From the NCBI GenBank assembly GCA_905480285.1, contig CAJQPT010000276.1:1-45247 (forward strand): a stretch of DNA of 45,247 bases. The letters are read 5' to 3'. The position numbers and the translations under genes were made by a program. This document shows, one piece after another, positions 16,429 to 25,761 of this stretch; the first letter of the stretch is position 1, and each line of letters starts with the position of its first letter. The notes under the pieces are model-generated. The model searched no databases and was not told where the DNA came from. It saw only the letters and a list, made by a program, of their open reading frames with translations. Origin of the DNA: an uncultured bacterium. GTDB lineage: Bacteria; Planctomycetota; UBA1135; GCA-002686595.

Positions 16429-16784
16429 GCGGTTCCGGTGCGGTCGGTGGCGGTGTCTCGTTCCGAGAGGAGGGCGAGCGAGCGGCCGACAGGAATGGCC
16501 GCCCAGGGCCCGCAGGGCCCCCCCCAGGGTCCCTTCTCGGCTAGAAGCTGCCTTACAGTTTACGCTGTCAACCTGGAATGCCGATGGATGCAGTGCAGAT
16601 CGCCATCCATCTCACGCCCGAGAAGGCTCCCTCGCCGCCGAGGCTGGGCCCCCCTCCCGGAGCCTGTGCCCCATTCGGAGACGCGAGCCCCTGCCCTCAA
16701 GGCCCACCCGAGGTCTTGAGGCCCGGAACCCGCCAGCCTCCCTGGAGCCCGTCCCGCCACGCCACCACCGAGCGACCGAGCCAG
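16429..16784. other. 356-base divergent intergenic region of the fatty-acid locus
   Basis: Between fadI (minus) and the TetR gene (plus). The plus-strand frame of the TetR gene is open from 16578 but that N-terminal extension is unlike TetR proteins. The region contains short G/C runs with 9-base near-repeats of cagggcccg around 16504-16534 and one AT-richer patch (16553-16571) with an inverted repeat. I see no RNA gene. Confidence 0.55.
16553..16571. promoter_or_regulatory. Candidate TetR operator
   Basis: ttacagtttacgctgtcaa contains the inverted repeat ACAG-N6-CTGT (16555-16568) in the only AT-rich patch between fadI and the TetR gene. On the minus strand it includes TTGACA, a perfect -35 hexamer pointing toward fadI, though no good -10 follows. 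The location and symmetry suit an operator controlling both directions; this is inference. Confidence 0.4.
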
Positions 16785-17396
16785 ATGCCGCCCTCCCGCC
16801 AGACCCGCGACCCGGCCACGCCCCTCAGGGAGGCCATCCTCCAGGAAGCGCGTACGCTCCTGGAGAGCGAGGGCTACGCGGCGCTCTCCACGCGGCGGAT
16901 CGCCTCGGCGGTGGGCTGCACGGCCACGAGCATCTACCTCCACTTCAAGAGCAAGGACTCGCTGATCTACGCGCTGATCGACGAGGGCTTCGACGAGCTG
17001 AACCGTCGGGTGCTCGAAGTCTCGCAGGGTGAGGGCACCGCGCTCGACCTCCTCCGGGACGTCGCGCTGGCCTACGTGGACTTCGGGCTCGAGCGTCCGG
17101 AGTACTACGAGATCATGTTCATGCTCCGCGCCGAGCAGATGGAGCGCTACCCCGTGGACGCCTACCGGAGGGCGCGCAGGAGCCTGGAGGTCTTCGCGGA
17201 GCTGACCGCCCTCCCCGCGGAGGAAGCGGCCCGCCGCGGGGCCATCGTCTGGTCCACGCTGCACGGCCTCGTCTCGCTCCTGATCGCCCAGCGCATCGAC
17301 ATCAGCCTCGACCGCTCGGCGCTCATCGAGGACTCGATTCACTCCGCCTGTCTCGGCGCCTTCGCGGCGCTCCCCTCTGGAGCCAACCGCACCTGA
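16785..17396 (+). CDS. TetR family regulator of the fatty-acid locus
   Basis: 203 residues from ATG 16785. Residues 12-60 form the TetR helix-turn-helix: REAILQEARTLLESEGY, ALSTRRIASAVGCTATSIYL, HFKSKDSLIYALIDEGF. The remainder is an all-helical ligand domain of the WHG type (EYYEIMFMLRAEQMERYP). It is divergent from fadI-fadJ and followed after 77 bases by fadE, so it is very likely an acyl-CoA-responsive repressor of beta-oxidation, in the manner of other TetR-type fad regulators. The link to fatty acids is from context only. Confidence 0.88.
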   Translation: MPPSRQTRDPATPLREAILQEARTLLESEGYAALSTRRIASAVGCTATSIYLHFKSKDSLIYALIDEGFDELNRRVLEVSQGEGTALDLLRDVALAYVDFGLERPEYYEIMFMLRAEQMERYPVDAYRRARRSLEVFAELTALPAEEAARRGAIVWSTLHGLVSLLIAQRIDISLDRSALIEDSIHSACLGAFAALPSGANRT

Positions 17397-17473
17397 CCCA
17401 CCGACGCCCACCGGATGTCCCACCGCATCCCGGGCCGCCGGCTCAACCGCTAGCCACCGCCACCGCTGCCATC

Positions 17474-20023
17474 ATGACTGCTCCCTTCGCCCTGATCGGA
17501 TTCCTCAGCGCCGTGAACCCTCTCTGGGTCCTGCTCGGCGTCCTCTTCGTCGCCCTGGCCCTCGGCTTCGTCGCCGCACCGCTCGCGGCCTGGACCGCGT
17601 TTGGCGCCTTGCTGGTCACGGGGCTCCTGAGCTGGAAGTGGCTGCTGGCCTACGCGGCTGTCATGACGGTCTTCAACGTCCCGGCCATCCGGCGCGTCCT
17701 GATCTCCGGCCCCGTGATGGCGATCATGAAGGCCCTGAAGTTCCTGCCGGTCATCTCCGAGACCGAGCGGACCGCGCTGACGGCCGGCACGGTCTGGATC
17801 GACGGCGAGCTCTTCAGCGGCAACCCGGACTGGAACAAGCTCGTGAAGGAGCCCTACCCCGACCTCACGGACGAGGAGCGCGAGTTCCTCGACGGTCCGT
17901 GCGAGGAGGTCTGCCGGATGACCGACGACTGGGAGGTCTTCCAGACGCGCGACCTCCCCGAGTCCGTGTGGCAGTACCTCAAGGACGAGGGCTTCTTCGG
18001 CCTGATCATCCCCAAGGAGTACGGGGGCAAGGGCTTCACGGCCTCCATGAACAGCGCGGTGGTGGCCAAGCTCTCCTCGAGATCTGGCCCCCTCGGGATC
18101 ACGGTCATGGTCCCCAACTCCCTGGGCCCGGCCGAGCTCCTCACCCACTACGGCACCCAGGAGCAGAAGGACCATTACCTCCCGCGTCTCGCCAAGGGCA
18201 TCGACATGCCGTGCTTCGCGCTCACCGAGTCGAACGCCGGCTCGGACGCGGGCGCCATGTCCTCGTCGGGCGAGGTCTTCGAACGTGACGGTGAGCTCTG
18301 GGTCCGCCTCAACTGGCGCAAGCGCTACATCACGCTGGCCGCCATCTCGACGGTCCTCGGCCTCGCCTTCCGCCTCCGCGACCCGAACAACCACCTCGGC
18401 AAGGGCGAGGACGTCGGGATCACCTGCGCGCTGATCCCCTCTGACGCGCCCGGCGTGGTCCTTGGCAAGCGCCACGACCCGCTCGGAGTCCCCTTCTACA
18501 ACTGCCCGACCGAGGGCCACGACGTCGAGGTCCGCCTCAACGAGGTCGTGATCGGCGGCGCCGAGGGAATTGGCCAGGGCTGGAGGATGCTCATGGAGTG
18601 CCTCGCCGCTGGCCGCGGCATCTCGCTGCCCGCGTCGAGCACCGCCACGGTGAAGATGATGACCCGGGTCGCCGGCGCCTATTCCGCCGTCCGCAAGCAG
18701 TTCGGTATCGCGATCGGCAAGTTCGAGGGCATCGAGGAGGGCCTCGCCCGCATCGCCGGCAAGACGTACATCCTCGAGGCGGCCCGGCGCACCACGTGCG
18801 GCGGACTGGATGACGGCGCCAAGCCCGCCGTCGTCACCGCGATCGCCAAGTACAACTTCACCGAGATCGCGCGGCAGACCCTCACCGACGCCATGGACAT
18901 CCTCGGCGGCAAGGCCATCTCCATGGGGCCGAGGAACCCCCTCGCCCACGCCTACATGGCCACGCCGATCAGCGTGACCGTGGAGGGCGCGAACATCCTC
19001 ACGCGTACCCTCATCGTGTTTGGCCAGGGGGCCATCCGCTGCCACCCCTACGCTTGGGACGAGGTCCAGGCCGTGGAGAAGGGTGACACCGCAGGGTTCG
19101 ACCGCGCCTTCTTCGGGCACATCGGACACGTGGTGCGGAACGCCTCGCGCTCGGTGGTGCTGTCAGCGACCCGCGGGGCGCTGGCGAACTCGCCCGTCAC
19201 GGGGCCGGCCGCTGGCTACTACAAGAAGCTCTCCTGGGCCTCGGCGTCCTTCGCCACCATGTCGGACATGGCCATGGCCATGCTCGGGGGCGACCTGAAG
19301 CGCAAGGAGGCCCTCACCGGCCGCTTCGCCGACGTCTTCTCGTGGCTCTACCTCGGCAACGCGGTGCTCCGCCGCTTCGAGGCCGAGGGTCGTCGCAAGG
19401 AGGACCTCCCCTACCTCCACTGGTCCATGCAGACCTGCCTGGCCGAGATTCAGAAGGGCTTCGACGGCATCTTCAGCAACTTCAATGTCCCGCTGCTCGG
19501 CTGGTTCTTCCGCGGCCCGATCGCCCTCTGGTCCCGCTTCAACGTGATGTCCACCGGGCCGAACGACCGCATGATGCAGCGCGTCGCCCGCGCCATGCAG
19601 AAGCCCGGGGAGCAGCGAGACCGCATGACCAGCGGCATGTATATCCCCACAGCGCTCGACGAGGTCATGGGCCAGCTCGAGCACGCGCTCGTGCTCTGCA
19701 CCGAGGCCGATGAGGTCCAGCGCCGGATCCGCGACGCGGTCAAGAAGAAGAAGATCACCAAGCGTGCGCCGGACGCCATGGCCGACGACGCCCTGCGCCT
19801 CGGGATCATCACCGCCTCGGAGCGGGACCTCCTGGACCGCGCCGGGGAGGCCCGCGCCGCGGTGGTCGAGGTGGACTCCTTCAGCCTCGAGGCCTACGCC
19901 GAGCGGGCCCTCGACCCGACCGTCCCCCTGGGGCTCCGGCGCGTGGGCGATGACCCCCGGCCGGCCCCCGCCAAGACGGCCTCAGCGGAAGGCACTTCGG
20001 GCGACGAGACCAGCGCAGCCTGA
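17474..20023 (+). CDS. fadE: Membrane-associated acyl-CoA dehydrogenase
   Basis: 849 residues, close to E. coli FadE (about 814). It catalyses the first oxidation of beta-oxidation, acyl-CoA to 2-enoyl-CoA, with FAD. Residues 1-75 are strongly hydrophobic with two membrane segments, as in FadE. The dehydrogenase core follows: FFGLIIPKEYGGKGFTA, the FAD-contacting CFALTESNAGSDAGAM starting at Cys247, EGIGQGWRMLMECLAAGRGI, and a DILGGKAISMGPRNPLAHAY segment. The extra C-terminal DUF1974 domain (from about residue 530) is typical for FadE. A strong hairpin lies after the stop. Confidence 0.94.
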   Translation: MTAPFALIGFLSAVNPLWVLLGVLFVALALGFVAAPLAAWTAFGALLVTGLLSWKWLLAYAAVMTVFNVPAIRRVLISGPVMAIMKALKFLPVISETERTALTAGTVWIDGELFSGNPDWNKLVKEPYPDLTDEEREFLDGPCEEVCRMTDDWEVFQTRDLPESVWQYLKDEGFFGLIIPKEYGGKGFTASMNSAVVAKLSSRSGPLGITVMVPNSLGPAELLTHYGTQEQKDHYLPRLAKGIDMPCFALTESNAGSDAGAMSSSGEVFERDGELWVRLNWRKRYITLAAISTVLGLAFRLRDPNNHLGKGEDVGITCALIPSDAPGVVLGKRHDPLGVPFYNCPTEGHDVEVRLNEVVIGGAEGIGQGWRMLMECLAAGRGISLPASSTATVKMMTRVAGAYSAVRKQFGIAIGKFEGIEEGLARIAGKTYILEAARRTTCGGLDDGAKPAVVTAIAKYNFTEIARQTLTDAMDILGGKAISMGPRNPLAHAYMATPISVTVEGANILTRTLIVFGQGAIRCHPYAWDEVQAVEKGDTAGFDRAFFGHIGHVVRNASRSVVLSATRGALANSPVTGPAAGYYKKLSWASASFATMSDMAMAMLGGDLKRKEALTGRFADVFSWLYLGNAVLRRFEAEGRRKEDLPYLHWSMQTCLAEIQKGFDGIFSNFNVPLLGWFFRGPIALWSRFNVMSTGPNDRMMQRVARAMQKPGEQRDRMTSGMYIPTALDEVMGQLEHALVLCTEADEVQRRIRDAVKKKKITKRAPDAMADDALRLGIITASERDLLDRAGEARAAVVEVDSFSLEAYAERALDPTVPLGLRRVGDDPRPAPAKTASAEGTSGDETSAA

Positions 20024-20072
20024 GCCGGGGCGGTTTCCCGGGTTCGTTTCCTTGGGGGCGGAGACGTCCAGA

Positions 20073-20098
20073 GGCCCGGGTCGCTCGCGACCCGGGCC
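20073..20098 (+). terminator. Hairpin terminator after fadE
   Basis: ggcccgggtcgc (20073-20084) pairs perfectly with gcgacccgggcc (20087-20098), followed by ataactttg. It begins 49 bases after the fadE stop. The T content downstream is modest. Confidence 0.6.
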
Positions 20099-20194
20099 AT
20101 AACTTTGCACAATATTGGTGGTCGTCAGCTCACCAGCGATGGCTTCCCCCTCCATCCTCATTCGGACATGGCCCGCCCCCAGGGCCTCCCCCCC

Positions 20195-20971
20195 ATGACC
20201 AAGCTCCTCCGAATCGTCGCCCTTGCAGGCCTCGCCGCCCCTGGCCTGGTGTCCTGCTCCATGATCCACAAGGACATCGCGTGGCCGGAGGACATGACCG
20301 GGAAGAACCTGATCGGCGTGTCCTCGGGTTGGGCCTTCGCGGAAGCGACCGTGAGCCTCGAGAACGGCGAGGGTGGACTCGCGACCCCCCCGAACGACGT
20401 CGGCAAGTCGACGACCGACCTCGACCCGGTCTTCGGAATGGGGGTCAAGTACTTCCGATACCTGACGAACAACTTCCTGCTCGGTGCGATCGTCGAGCAC
20501 CGGATCTTCGACCCCGAGCCCACGAGCCCGCTCTCCGCGGTCGTGGACCTGGATGACTTCGGGACCACGCACCTGGTCCTGGAAGCCCGCTATCAGCTGG
20601 ACCCGATCGACGAGGCCAATCGCCTGCGTCCGTTCGCGGGCGTCCAGGTCGGCTTCGTCCCCGAGGTCAAGGCCGACGGCGTGGCGCGCTACGGAGCCAA
20701 CCCCTTCTCCGGGCCCGTCACCGAGGAGATCTCCCTCGAGGGATCGGAGTTCTTCACCCTCGGCTTCGTGGCTGGCGCCTCGTACCTGATCCAGGAAGGC
20801 CTGACCGCCGACTTCGGCGCCTTCTACGAGTACGCGCTGAACCCCACGAAGGACCAGCTGGTCCTCGACCCCTACCCCGGGGTCCCCGGCTTCGAGGAGC
20901 CCTCGACCTACGACGGCGAGCTGTTCGAGTCCGGCATCTACCTGACCTTCGGGCTCACCTGGACCTTCTGA
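20195..20971 (+). CDS. Predicted outer-membrane lipoprotein / small beta-barrel
   Basis: 258 residues from ATG 20195, the start that directly precedes a lipoprotein signal (MTKLLRIVALAGLAAPGLVSC, lipobox LVSC). The mature protein shows alternating amphipathic strands (KYFRYLTNNFLLGAIVEHRIF, HLVLEARYQL, FFTLGFVAGASYLIQ, SGIYLTFGLTWTF) and ends in aromatic Phe, as outer-membrane barrels do. I do not recognise a named family. It sits between fadE and fadD, so a role in fatty-acid uptake or envelope response is possible, but it has its own upstream hairpin and nothing in it resembles FadL. Confidence 0.7.
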   Translation: MTKLLRIVALAGLAAPGLVSCSMIHKDIAWPEDMTGKNLIGVSSGWAFAEATVSLENGEGGLATPPNDVGKSTTDLDPVFGMGVKYFRYLTNNFLLGAIVEHRIFDPEPTSPLSAVVDLDDFGTTHLVLEARYQLDPIDEANRLRPFAGVQVGFVPEVKADGVARYGANPFSGPVTEEISLEGSEFFTLGFVAGASYLIQEGLTADFGAFYEYALNPTKDQLVLDPYPGVPGFEEPSTYDGELFESGIYLTFGLTWTF

Positions 20972-21029
20972 GCTGAGGGCGAGTGGCCCCTAGGGGGCCG
21001 GCCGCCCCCACGACGCTTGACCGCAAACA

Positions 21030-21065
21030 AAGGGCGGGCTCCCGGTGATCCGGGAGCCCGCCCTT
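21030..21065 (-). terminator. Strong intrinsic terminator between convergent genes
   Basis: aagggcgggctcccgg (21030-21045), loop tgat, then the exact reverse complement (21050-21065): a perfect 16-bp stem. On the minus strand it is followed by a T-rich tail (tttgtttgc read from the stem), so it is a good terminator for fadD, whose stop is at 21115. On the plus strand it may also stop transcription from the lipoprotein gene. A smaller hairpin ggcccc-tag-ggggcc is at 20985-20999. Confidence 0.8.
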
Positions 21066-21114
21066 CTGCGTTGGAGGCGGCCAGGCCGAGCCCGGACGCG
21101 CGCGCCTCGCTCCT

Positions 21115-22812
21115 CTAGCCGTTCTGCTCTTCCCGGTCGCGAAGCTCGCGGCGCAGGATCTTCATGACCGAGCTCTTGGGGAGCTCCTCCATGAACTCGA
21201 CCTTGCGGGGGATCTTGTACGCGGCGAGCTGCTCGCGCGCGTACGCCTCTACCTCCTCGGCGGTCAGCGAGGCACCCTCGTTGAGGACGATGAAGGACTT
21301 GACCGTCTCCCCGCGCTCAGCGTCAGGGACGCCGATGGTCGCGGCCTCGAGGATCGCGGGGTGCCCCATGAGCACCTCGTCCACCTCGTCGGGGAACACC
21401 TTGAGGCCCGAGCAGTTGATCATGTCCTTCTTCCGACCACAGATCTTGAAGAAGCCGTCCTCGTCCATGGAGGCGAGGTCACCGGTGTGCATCCAGCCGC
21501 CGGCCAGCACCTCCGCCGACTCCTCCTCGCGGTTCCAGTAGCCCTGCATGACCTGGGGGCCCCGCACCAGGAGCTCGCCCTCTTCGCCCACGCCGAGCTC
21601 CTTGGAGTCGTCATCGGCGTCCACGATCTTCGAGTCGGTGCTCGAGACGGGGATCCCGATGGAGCCGATCTTGCGCGTGCCATAGAGCGGATTCACGTGG
21701 GTCACGGGCGAGGTCTCGCTCATACCGAAGCCCTCGATGATGGTCGACTTCGTCAGCGACTCGAACTTCTCCTGCACGTCCTTCGCGATGGGCGCTGAGC
21801 CGGAGAAGCAGGACTTGACGCTGGTCATGTCGAGGTTCTCCACGCCGGGGAAGTTGTTGATGGCGTTGAAGAGCGCGGGGACGCCAGGGAAGAGCGTGAC
21901 CCTGTGCTTGGTGATGGCCTTCACCAGCGCGGGGATGTCCCGCGGGTTCGGCACCAGCACCATCTTGGAGCCGGACCAGATGGACCAGTTCATCCCGACC
22001 GAGAGGCCGAAGACGTGGAACAGCGGCAGACAGATGAGCGTCGACTCGTTACCCGGGTCCACCTTGGGGAACCAGGAGTGGATCTGCTGCGCGTTACAGG
22101 AGAGGTTGCGGTGCGTGAGCACCGCGCCCTTGGAGAGGCCCGTGGTCCCGCCGGTGTACTGCAGGACCGCGATGTCGTCGGGCGTCACGTCCAGCGAGGG
22201 GGGCGTGGGCGGCGCGCCCTCCACGAGCGGCTTGAACTCGTGGACGCCAGGGGCCGGCTTGACCTTGGCGTAGCGCTTCGGCTTCGCCCGCGCCAGCTTG
22301 AGGGGCGCCAGCAGGTTGAGGGGGAAGCGCAGGTAGTCCGGGATGTGCGCGACCACGTACGTCTTGGGCCGCAGCTTCGCGCGGTTCGGCTCGAGGGTCT
22401 CCTCCCAGATGAAGTCGGCGACGATGGCGAGGTCGCAGTCCGCGTCCTTCCACTGATGCTCGATCTCACGCAGCGTATAGAGCGGGTTGGTCATCACCAC
22501 CTCCGCCCCCGCCCTGAGCGCGCCGTGGAAGGCGATGATGGCCTGGGGGATATTCGGGAGCTGGATCGCCACCCGCGTCCCCTTCTCCACGCCCAGCCCG
22601 CGCAGCGCCGCTGCACACCGCCGCACCTTTTCGTTGAGCTCGCTGTAAGTGAACGAGCAGTTGAGGAAGGTCAGGGCTGGTCGGTCGCCCCAGGCCTTCG
22701 CCGCTCGTTCCGTGTATTCGTTGAGCGTGATGTCCTCAAACGCGAGATCGACGGGGACTCCCTCGTCGTAGTGAGCGTGCCAGGACCTGGATTCCATGGG
22801 TTCGGGTGCCAT
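21115..22812 (-). CDS. fadD: Long-chain fatty-acid CoA ligase
   Basis: 565 residues from ATG 22812; ATG 22824 and ATG 22797 are also in frame. A ggaa lies just ahead of 22812. It activates fatty acids to acyl-CoA using ATP. Seen: the P-loop-like AMP motif YTGGTTGLSKG (219-229), GFGMSETSPVTHVNP, the YWNREEESAEVL region, TGDLASMDEDGFFKICGRKKD (the hinge), and the C-terminal catalytic Lys in LPKSSVMKILRREL. Length is normal. It is divergent from the acyltransferase at 22934 and convergent with the lipoprotein gene. Confidence 0.93.
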   Translation of the reverse strand: MAPEPMESRSWHAHYDEGVPVDLAFEDITLNEYTERAAKAWGDRPALTFLNCSFTYSELNEKVRRCAAALRGLGVEKGTRVAIQLPNIPQAIIAFHGALRAGAEVVMTNPLYTLREIEHQWKDADCDLAIVADFIWEETLEPNRAKLRPKTYVVAHIPDYLRFPLNLLAPLKLARAKPKRYAKVKPAPGVHEFKPLVEGAPPTPPSLDVTPDDIAVLQYTGGTTGLSKGAVLTHRNLSCNAQQIHSWFPKVDPGNESTLICLPLFHVFGLSVGMNWSIWSGSKMVLVPNPRDIPALVKAITKHRVTLFPGVPALFNAINNFPGVENLDMTSVKSCFSGSAPIAKDVQEKFESLTKSTIIEGFGMSETSPVTHVNPLYGTRKIGSIGIPVSSTDSKIVDADDDSKELGVGEEGELLVRGPQVMQGYWNREEESAEVLAGGWMHTGDLASMDEDGFFKICGRKKDMINCSGLKVFPDEVDEVLMGHPAILEAATIGVPDAERGETVKSFIVLNEGASLTAEEVEAYAREQLAAYKIPRKVEFMEELPKSSVMKILRRELRDREEQNG

Positions 22813-22933
22813 GGTTCCGAGCATACAACCGCGATCCCGCCGTCCGAAGCATCTCGCTCAGGGGAGCAAATGCGAGCCCCTTGCTCTCATCTGGCTGGCG
22901 TTCCGGGTATCCAGTGCCCAGACTGTCGCGCCG

Positions 22934-24283
22934 ATGGCGGACCAGTCTGCAACCCAAGCCAGCGACGCTTCACCGAGCGGCGCGACCTCGTGGCCTTCCA
23001 GGGACGCGTTCGAGGTGCCTGCGATCGGCTCGTGGACGTACCGCCTGATGATCCGCTGGGGGTGGCTGCTGATGCGGACCCACTTCCGCATCGAGATCCG
23101 CGGCGAGGCGTTCCCCACGAACGGACCCGTGGTGATCATTCAGAATCACTCGAACGGGCTGGGTGACGCTCACTTCCCCATGTCCGCGACCCGGCGCCCG
23201 ATCCGGGTCCTGGTGAAGTACAGCCTGCTGAAGATGCCGCTGGTCGGGTACGTCCTGCGCAACATCGACGCGATCCCGATGTACCGCAAGAAGGACGGAG
23301 TCGACACGCGCCAGAACGCGTCGTCCTTCGAGGCCATTGATACGGCGCTGCTCGATGGCGCCGTCATCGCCATCTTCCCCGAGGGCGAGAGCCTGAACTC
23401 GCACCGCCTTCGACCGCTCAAGTCCGGCATGGCCAGGATGCTGGTGAGCGCCTTCGAGGCGTCGGACAACAAGCTCAACCCGATCGTCGTCCCTGTGGGA
23501 GTTACCTACGAGGACCGCGACCGGTTCCGCTCGACAGCGAGCGCGGTGATGGGCGAGCCCTTCGAGGTCGTGCCGATCATCGAACGCGCCGGGTTCGAAT
23601 TCCGGGTCGCCATCCGAGCGATCATGAAGGAGTCCCGGGCGCGAATGGAGAAGCTGACGATCCAGGCGGACTCCGAGGAGGAGTGGCGAGCGGCAGTGGG
23701 TCTGGAACGAATCCTCCCGAGGAGCTCTGCCCCCATCGGGATGCGCCAGATCGAAGCCCTCAAGGCGCTGCGCAGGGACACCGGCGAAGGCGCGGAGCGG
23801 CGACGCGAGATCATCGACAAGGTCGGCGACTCGCTGCGGCGCGCGCGCCTCAGCGGCGATGAGATCCTCGCCCCGACGCCGGGCTGGCTCAGCATCGCTC
23901 TCCCCCTGCTGGCGTTGAGCCCGCTGCTCATCCTGGCCCTCGCCGTCTGGGGACTCCCGGTGCTCCTCTCCGAGCGCGCTTCGCTTCGGGCTCCAACGCC
24001 CGACAAGATGGTGACCGTTCGACTGCTCGGAAACTTCGTCCTCGTCCCCGCCCTCGCGGTCCTCACCGCGGTCACGCTCGGCCTCACGGTGAGCCTCGCT
24101 GCGGGGGGCGCGTGGCTGCTCGCGGCCTTGCTCAGCGTCGCCACATTTACGTGGTCGTACGACCACGCCGCCGCGGCCATGGCTCGCTGGCGTCGACGGG
24201 TCATTGCCCGAACCTCCGGGGGAACAGAGTCGATCCCGGGCGCGCTTCGCTCGATACGCGAAGCGTTCGCCGTCCGGCGCTGA
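22934..24283 (+). CDS. PlsC-like acyltransferase with C-terminal membrane segments
   Basis: 449 residues from ATG 22934; the open frame upstream overlaps the fadD promoter side and is unconserved. The acyltransferase domain lies at about 40-260: NHSNGLGD (His72, Asp78) is the H-x5-D form of the active-site motif seen in glycerol-phosphate/DHAP-type acyltransferases, and FPEGES (148-153) is the substrate-binding motif. The C-terminal third (from about 350) has three or four hydrophobic segments (LSIALPLLALSPLLILALAV, FVLVPALAVLTAVTLGLTV). It probably transfers acyl groups in phospholipid or other lipid synthesis at the membrane. Divergent pairing with fadD suggests it uses the acyl-CoA made there. 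Confidence 0.85.
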   Translation: MADQSATQASDASPSGATSWPSRDAFEVPAIGSWTYRLMIRWGWLLMRTHFRIEIRGEAFPTNGPVVIIQNHSNGLGDAHFPMSATRRPIRVLVKYSLLKMPLVGYVLRNIDAIPMYRKKDGVDTRQNASSFEAIDTALLDGAVIAIFPEGESLNSHRLRPLKSGMARMLVSAFEASDNKLNPIVVPVGVTYEDRDRFRSTASAVMGEPFEVVPIIERAGFEFRVAIRAIMKESRARMEKLTIQADSEEEWRAAVGLERILPRSSAPIGMRQIEALKALRRDTGEGAERRREIIDKVGDSLRRARLSGDEILAPTPGWLSIALPLLALSPLLILALAVWGLPVLLSERASLRAPTPDKMVTVRLLGNFVLVPALAVLTAVTLGLTVSLAAGGAWLLAALLSVATFTWSYDHAAAAMARWRRRVIARTSGGTESIPGALRSIREAFAVRR

Positions 24284-24363
24284 GTTGAGCGCGCTTCAGC
24301 GGAGTCCGGTCCGCCGGAGGGGCACCCGCAGGCTTAAACTCGGTCCTCAGACCGGTCACCCGC

Positions 24364-25761
24364 TTGCTGCTTCGCCCCTCAACAATTCGCCTCACCGCGC
24401 GCCGCTGCGACGCTCGCCTGCCCTTCCGCTTCGGCATCGCGACGATGACGCAGGCGCCGATGCTGATCGCAGAGCTCGAGGTAGAGACCGAGGCCGGGAT
24501 GGTCGTCGGACGCGCGGGAGAGCTGCTGGTCCCCAAGTGGTTCTCCAAGGACCCCTCCACCTCGATCGAGGACGACCGGCGTGACCTGATCGACGCCGCA
24601 CGGCTCGCCTTTGACGAGGTCCGCACCTTCGGCTCGGTGGGCGGCGGAGCCACGGCCTTTGACCTCTGGGCCCACGCCCAGATGGCGTGCGTGGAGCGCC
24701 CGGACGTGGCGGCGGCCGACCGTCTCGTCCGCACGTTTGGGGTCTCGCTCATTGAACGCGCCCTGATTGACGCCACCTGCACGGCGCTGTCCAAGTCGTT
24801 CTTCGACACCCTCGCCGAGGACGCCCTCGGCATCCGCATGGAGGCCTTCGACGAGCGGCTGGGTGGTTGGAGCGCGGCTTCCCTCGGGCGCAGGTCTCAG
24901 TCCGTGCGCGTCCGCCATACGGTCGGCCTGGTGGACGCCCTCACCGATCAGGAGGTGCCCGACGAGGACCGAAGAGGAGACGATCACCCGGTCTGCCTGA
25001 CCGAGGACATCGCCGCGTTCGGGCTCGACTGCTTCAAGCTCAAGGTCTCCGGCTCGGCCGAGGCCGACCTCGCGAGGCTGGAGACCATCGCCTCGATCAC
25101 ACCTGAGGGCGCGCACTTCACGCTGGACGGGAACGAGCAGTACCAAGACCCCGCACAGCTCGCGGCCATGCTCGACGAGCTCGAGGATCGCGGCAACGCT
25201 CCAGGCCTCCTCTCAGGCCTCCTCGCGATCGAGCAGCCCGTCCATCGGGCGAGCACCTTCGCGCCCCAGACCGCCGCCGGCGTGGCCCGGCTCGCGGAGC
25301 GCGCGCCGGTCATCATTGACGAGGCTGACGCCGACCTCTCCGCGTACCCGCGCGCACGCGCCCTCGGCTACGGCGGCGTCTCCATGAAGGCCTGCAAGGG
25401 CGTCTTCCGCGCGCTCCTCGCGCGGGCTCGTATCGACGCCGACGGCGAGGGCATGCAGTCTGCCGAGGATCTCACCAACCTCCCGGTCCTCCCCCTGCAT
25501 CAGGACCTCGCCATGGTCTCGGCGCTGGGCCTCCCGCACGTCGAGCGCAACGGCCACCACTACTTCCTCGGCCAGGCCCACCTGTCCGAAGGGGAGCGCG
25601 CGCAGCTCCAGGCGGCCCACGGCACGCTCTACTCGCCTGCGGGCAAGCTTCGAATCGAAGATGGCCGCCTCGACCTCTCCTCCCTGGCGGTCCCCGGCTT
25701 CGGCTACGCGGGCCCCGTCACCATGTCCGTCGGCGAGACAGTCGCTGAGAACCCCGCATGA
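24364..25761 (+). CDS. Enolase-superfamily enzyme, muconate-lactonizing-enzyme subgroup
   Basis: 465 residues, longer than the usual ~370 because of a large N-terminal region. The start must be TTG 24364: the conserved capping-domain strand begins at once (STIRLTARRCDARLPFRFG) and an in-frame stop lies 30 bases upstream; ATG 24445 would cut that strand. The barrel carries K225/K227 (FKLKVSG), D255 (LDGNEQY), E290 (AIEQP), D319/E320 (IIDEAD) and K342/K345 (SMKACKG), giving the three metal ligands and the two catalytic Lys of the MLE subgroup. It probably abstracts a proton next to a carboxylate (epimerase, racemase, dehydratase or cycloisomerase); substrate unknown. First gene of the five-gene operon. 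Confidence 0.85.
   Translation: MLLRPSTIRLTARRCDARLPFRFGIATMTQAPMLIAELEVETEAGMVVGRAGELLVPKWFSKDPSTSIEDDRRDLIDAARLAFDEVRTFGSVGGGATAFDLWAHAQMACVERPDVAAADRLVRTFGVSLIERALIDATCTALSKSFFDTLAEDALGIRMEAFDERLGGWSAASLGRRSQSVRVRHTVGLVDALTDQEVPDEDRRGDDHPVCLTEDIAAFGLDCFKLKVSGSAEADLARLETIASITPEGAHFTLDGNEQYQDPAQLAAMLDELEDRGNAPGLLSGLLAIEQPVHRASTFAPQTAAGVARLAERAPVIIDEADADLSAYPRARALGYGGVSMKACKGVFRALLARARIDADGEGMQSAEDLTNLPVLPLHQDLAMVSALGLPHVERNGHHYFLGQAHLSEGERAQLQAAHGTLYSPAGKLRIEDGRLDLSSLAVPGFGYAGPVTMSVGETVAENPA

Noticed and set aside
17450-19129. 559-codon minus-strand open frame
   Set aside because: Antisense to fadE; low-complexity acidic/arginine content and no recognisable motif.
24243-24265. Hairpin at the end of the acyltransferase gene as a terminator
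   Set aside because: Only a 7-bp stem with a 9-base loop inside the coding region and no T-run; weaker than the nnr case and probably chance.
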